A DNA stretch of 64,000 bases from the NCBI GenBank assembly GCA_014529385.2, contig CM043971.1:27011769-27075768 (forward strand). The letters run 5' to 3'. The notes under the pieces are model-generated. The model was not told the DNA's origin. It saw nothing but the letters and a program-made list of their open reading frames with translations, and did not search any database. Shown here piece by piece: positions 60,948 through 64,000 of this stretch. The translations under genes were made by a program, and so were the position numbers. Source of the stretch: Adiantum capillus-veneris (Eukaryota; Streptophyta; Polypodiopsida; Polypodiales; Pteridaceae). Each line of letters begins with the position of its first letter. The stretch's first letter is position 1.

Positions 60948-61905
60948 AGAGATCTAGCTCTATTACCAATTGAGTTGCAGGAGCAAGTAGTAAGGCGTCT
61001 CCCTCATAACGAGAGGGTGGTGAAGTTAACATGAAAGGTCCTACGCGTGGATTCCATTTTCCTCTTGTTGTTGGGCACTAAGGAAGACCGCGCATTCATC
61101 CAACTAGTGTGTGCCCTAAGATTGGTAAATAGAGTGAAATTTGGCGTTTGGCGCGTGCATTTCACCATTGAGGAAGACTCTTCAGGAAACTTGCGGCCAG
61201 AGTTCATGCTTCATAGATTCACATTTGGTGAATTTTTCCCTCATTTGCATCTTATTAATAGTCTTCCTTTCGCTTTCAACAAAGGAGATAGGGATATTCA
61301 GAGCTTGTCTTAATAAAGAGAGCATAGAGAAGATTGCAAATTTGTATAAATTCTCATCCTTCTCTACTTTCTATGACACTTTGTTCATAGAGGCATTGTA
61401 AATCTCTTTATGCTTTTGAATGATTTAACCATAATCCTAAGGAGTTTTTGTCCAGGAATTTTGTAGCACAATTGGAGTCTTTAAATCTTGCAAAATTGAT
61501 TGGACTTGATGAGGATGTTCTTTATGAAATTGTGAGAAGGTTGCCTCACTCCGACTGTGTGGAACTCGAAGGAAAGGAGCTCCTAGTCAATTGCTACTTT
61601 CTCACGGCCTTCGACGAGCATGAAGATCTAGTTTTTATACAAACCGCTTGTGCGTTGGGAATTGTAGAGCAAGTGCAATTTATCACTTGGGACGTGGTTG
61701 CTCTTTTGGATCCAGAAAATGAAGTTCTAGAGATTTCTGTTTATCGCCTTAGCTTTGAATAATTTCAACCCTTCTTAGAGCTCATCAATAGTCTACCTTT
61801 TTGTTTTGATCAAACAAATCGAGACCTCATTGAAGCTTGGATAGCTGAAGAAGAAAACCTAGAGTGGTATTTTCTTACTTCTTCATTTGCAGGCGAGTGG
61901 TTCTA
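60948..61905 (+). pseudogene. leader ORF repeats 3 and 4 of gypsy-4, F-box-like
   Basis: Two related blocks. Block 1 (60948-61313) has LPIELQEQVVRRLPHNERVV, a TGA near 61032, then GTKEDRAFIQLVCALRLVNR and HLINSLPFAFNKGDRD. Block 2 (61448-61905) has LDEDVLYEIVRRLPHSDCVE, DEHEDLVFIQTACALGIVEQ and LELINSLPFCFDQTNRD. Shared words such as VRRLPH, FIQ..CAL and INSLPF.F show an old tandem duplication. The LP..L...VVRRLP part looks like the start of an F-box. Extra ORFs before gag are known in Ogre/Tat-type gypsy elements. Confidence 0.5.
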
Positions 61906-61955
61906 AATCTCTATTGTATCCCTTATTGTAACTCGTGTTGTAATCTTTCATAATA

Positions 61956-62960
61956 ATGGAGAGCCAACGCCAAATGTCTGGATATCCTCTTTTCTTTGGA
62001 GAGCCTGGAGAGGATGCAGAATTATTTTTAGCAAATTTCAAGATGTCTTGCCGTATCAAGAGGATAGTAACCGATCAAGAATGTGTAGAAATGTTTGAGG
62101 TGGTCCTTAGGAAAGATGCTAGTACTTGGTTTGACTCTTTGCCTGAGGAAGTTAAGGGGAATTACATAGAAGTTTTGAATCGTTTTAAGAGATACTTCTT
62201 TGATCCCCAAAACACTCAAAAACTATGGCAAGACATTGTTTCTCATAAGCAAAAAGACTTAGATGACTACTACTTGTACAAGCAAGAGTTTCTACGTCTT
62301 TGGGCTCTATGGATACGAAATGTTGCTAACCCTGGTGATGGTGCAGAATTTTTAAAGAAGGAGAGGTTCATAGCCGGACTCGTTCCTGACCTTAAGGTAA
62401 AAGTTGAGGCAGGTGCACCTGCTACTTTTGATGCAGCTGAAACTAGGGCTGCTGAGAAGTATAGGAAACTCAAGTGCTTAAGGGGAGAGGTTCCAATAGA
62501 AGGTCTTAGACCCAAAGGTAAGTCACAAGCATCAACATCTAGGGAGCTTCCTGAGGTAACGGCTGAAGTGATTGAGAAGTTAAATGAATCTTTAAGCAGC
62601 GTGTCAATTCACCTTGCACAAGTTGTAGGTCCAAAGGGACAAGCAAAGAAGTCAGAAGAGAGAGAGCCACGAACTAGGAGAGTCTTGCAATGTTGGAATT
62701 GCGGAGAGTCTGGACATGGGATGTATAATTGTCCTTGGCCCCGTGGAGAGCCAGGGAGACCTAACTTGAATTACCCAGTGATGAATGTAGGTGAAGGAAC
62801 TAGTCAGCAACCACGGCTTATACAAAGGCCAACTGGAGCAAGACCACCTCCACAAGGAATGGAAGGAGTTCCACCTTTGCCAGACCCAAACGTGCATGTG
62901 GTAGAGGTGACAAATTCAAATGAGTTTGACATGGAAGCCAATGGCATTAAGCGTGGCTGA
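61956..62960 (+). CDS. gypsy-4 gag polyprotein
   Basis: ATG at 61956, open for 334 codons. Residues about 10-170 form a retrotransposon capsid (GEPGEDAELFLANFKMSCRI, WFDSLPEEVKGNYIEVLNRF, QEFLRLWALWI, FIAGLVPDLKVKV). The nucleocapsid has one CCHC knuckle, CWNCGESGHGMYNC, followed by a proline-rich tail. It ends in TGA (62958-62960), but the same frame continues into protease. That stop may be a natural gag/pol boundary or a mutation. The protein would build the virus-like particle that packages element RNA. Confidence 0.9.
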   Translation: MESQRQMSGYPLFFGEPGEDAELFLANFKMSCRIKRIVTDQECVEMFEVVLRKDASTWFDSLPEEVKGNYIEVLNRFKRYFFDPQNTQKLWQDIVSHKQKDLDDYYLYKQEFLRLWALWIRNVANPGDGAEFLKKERFIAGLVPDLKVKVEAGAPATFDAAETRAAEKYRKLKCLRGEVPIEGLRPKGKSQASTSRELPEVTAEVIEKLNESLSSVSIHLAQVVGPKGQAKKSEEREPRTRRVLQCWNCGESGHGMYNCPWPRGEPGRPNLNYPVMNVGEGTSQQPRLIQRPTGARPPPQGMEGVPPLPDPNVHVVEVTNSNEFDMEANGIKRG

Positions 62961-64000
62961 GGAAAAGGTAAAGAGAAAGAAGGAGTCACATCACAGAGTG
63001 ACCATGGACAAGGCAAGAAGGCAAAGGAAACCAAGGAAACCAAGAGGACTCGACGTCGTATCAACCTCCAAGACTTCCCTCTTGGACATGGTATGGCTCC
63101 GTACAACTTGTTGGAAGACATGAGAGGTAAGGGTCCTGATATTTCATGGCCTCAATTTCTTGCATTATGTCCACAAGTTAGGAGGGATTTAACAAGGGCA
63201 GTTAGCACTAGGAGAAAGGTAAAAGAGAGTGTGCCTGTTGTAAAAATTGCACAAGCTTAAATGAATGAGGACATTACACCGGTGCTAGACTGTTACATCA
63301 AAGGAAGATTGGTTAGGAAAGGTCTAGTGGATGGGGGTGCACAAATTTGCATCATGATAGAGGGACTCATGCAAAGACTAGGCATGCACATCCAGGAGAC
63401 ACCTGAAATCAAAGTCAAGATGGCAAACAATAGCAAGGCTAGGTGTGTAGTCATTTGTAAAAATGTCTTTGTAGAGGCCTTTGGCACTAAGAAAGCGGTG
63501 GATTTTTATGTTATGTCGACCAAGGGAAGTGGTTATCCATTTATCCTAGGAAGACCATGGCTAATGAAAATGCGAGCTTTGCAGGATTGGGAGAGTGGGA
63601 AATTAATTTGCAGGAATGACAATCATAAGAAGGTTGTCTTTGACATGAAGGAGCAACGCCAAGAGGAGCTCCATGAAGAATCATCTCAAAGTGAGACGGA
63701 AGAAGGTTGGACCGATAGCACTTCAGAAGAAGAAAGTAGCGGCAGCATTACTGAAGAGGAGTCTTCCATCGAAGTCATGGGGGTAAGGTTTAAGCCAAGC
63801 AACCAAGAGACCTCTTGTCAAGGCTTGGAGGAGGTAGGTCCTCAAGAGAACGAAGGTGTTCAAGATGAAGGGATGCTGGAAGGTATGCTATCAACAACAC
63901 TTACAAAGGATGAAAGAGAGGAGTTCAAATGTGTGCTAAGGAAGTTTCCTATGCTTTTTGCTAAAGACTACATGGATGTGCATGGGGTAGATGTTGTTCA
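62961..64000 (+). pseudogene. gypsy-4 pol start: linker, protease, RT N-terminus
   Basis: The frame continues from gag with GKGKEKEGVTSQSDHGQGKK and RINLQDFPLGHGMAPYN, and is stopped once at TAA 63258-63260. The retropepsin reads RKGLVDGGAQICIM (active D-G-G-A) and YPFILGRPWLM. After an acidic linker (TEEGWTDSTSEEESSG) it shows LTKDEREEFKCVLRKFPMLF, the region before RT. The window ends here. It might be translated by readthrough of the two stops, or be inactive. Confidence 0.8.

Overview
The window looks like repeat-rich, heterochromatin-like DNA from a large land-plant nuclear genome. The evidence is plant-type Ty1/copia and Ty3/gypsy polyproteins, a chromodomain-bearing chromovirus, LINEs whose ORF1 is either L1-like or DUF4283-like, tRNA-iMet-type primer sites, long GA/CT microsatellites, and decayed fragments of plant genes (mitochondrial-type HSP70, a histone H3 variant, a NIF/FCP1-like phosphatase). 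I see no intact host gene, rRNA, tRNA or CRISPR array. The gypsy-1 motifs and the mix of LINEs fit a non-seed plant (fern, lycophyte or bryophyte) at least as well as a flowering plant; that is an impression, not a test.

Layout. 1-3291: 3' part of a broken copia element and its LTR. 3292-9519: gypsy-1 (gag-PR-RT-RNaseH-IN, no chromodomain) and its 3' LTR. 9520-12770: a coiled-coil ORF, a CA microsatellite, a decayed ORF, an antisense HSP70 fragment fused to 33-bp repeats, and LTR-like promoter sequence. 12771-22671: a tandemly duplicated block of modules A, B, L and P. Here a small non-autonomous minus-strand LTR element (E, 20568-22671) sits in a satellite-like repeat whose empty copies also survive in the window. 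22672-29504: two minus-strand LINEs, one with ORF1 only (23176-24751) and one nearly full length (24980-29473). 29690-32797: a plus-strand LINE of another family. 32894-34860: module R (histone H3-like tail, spliced-gene remnants, NIF-like phosphatase fragment). 36668-39274: a short-LTR element (142-bp LTRs) carrying a 171-bp tandem repeat and a minisatellite. 39570-40205: a foldback structure. 40805-41661 and 41789-45915: two LINEs facing each other tail to tail across a GA array. 45955-54688: a second copy of module R, split inside its H3-like ORF by a young chromovirus (46116-52315, target duplication GATAC). 54745-55840: gypsy-1-like RT fragment. 56252-57140: a CACTA-like end and a hexanucleotide array. 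59070-64000: 5' LTR, leader with duplicated F-box-like ORFs, gag and protease of a fourth gypsy element that runs off the window.

Two themes connect the parts. First, nearly every module boundary between 22.7 and 54.7 kb falls in a (GA)n/(CT)n array. Both copies of one LINE family have GA on both sides in the same relative orientation, which suggests a microsatellite-targeted LINE or microsatellite-mediated shuffling. Second, fragments of chromatin and chaperone genes are embedded among the elements, including a possible centromeric-type histone H3 pseudogene interrupted by a chromodomain retrotransposon.
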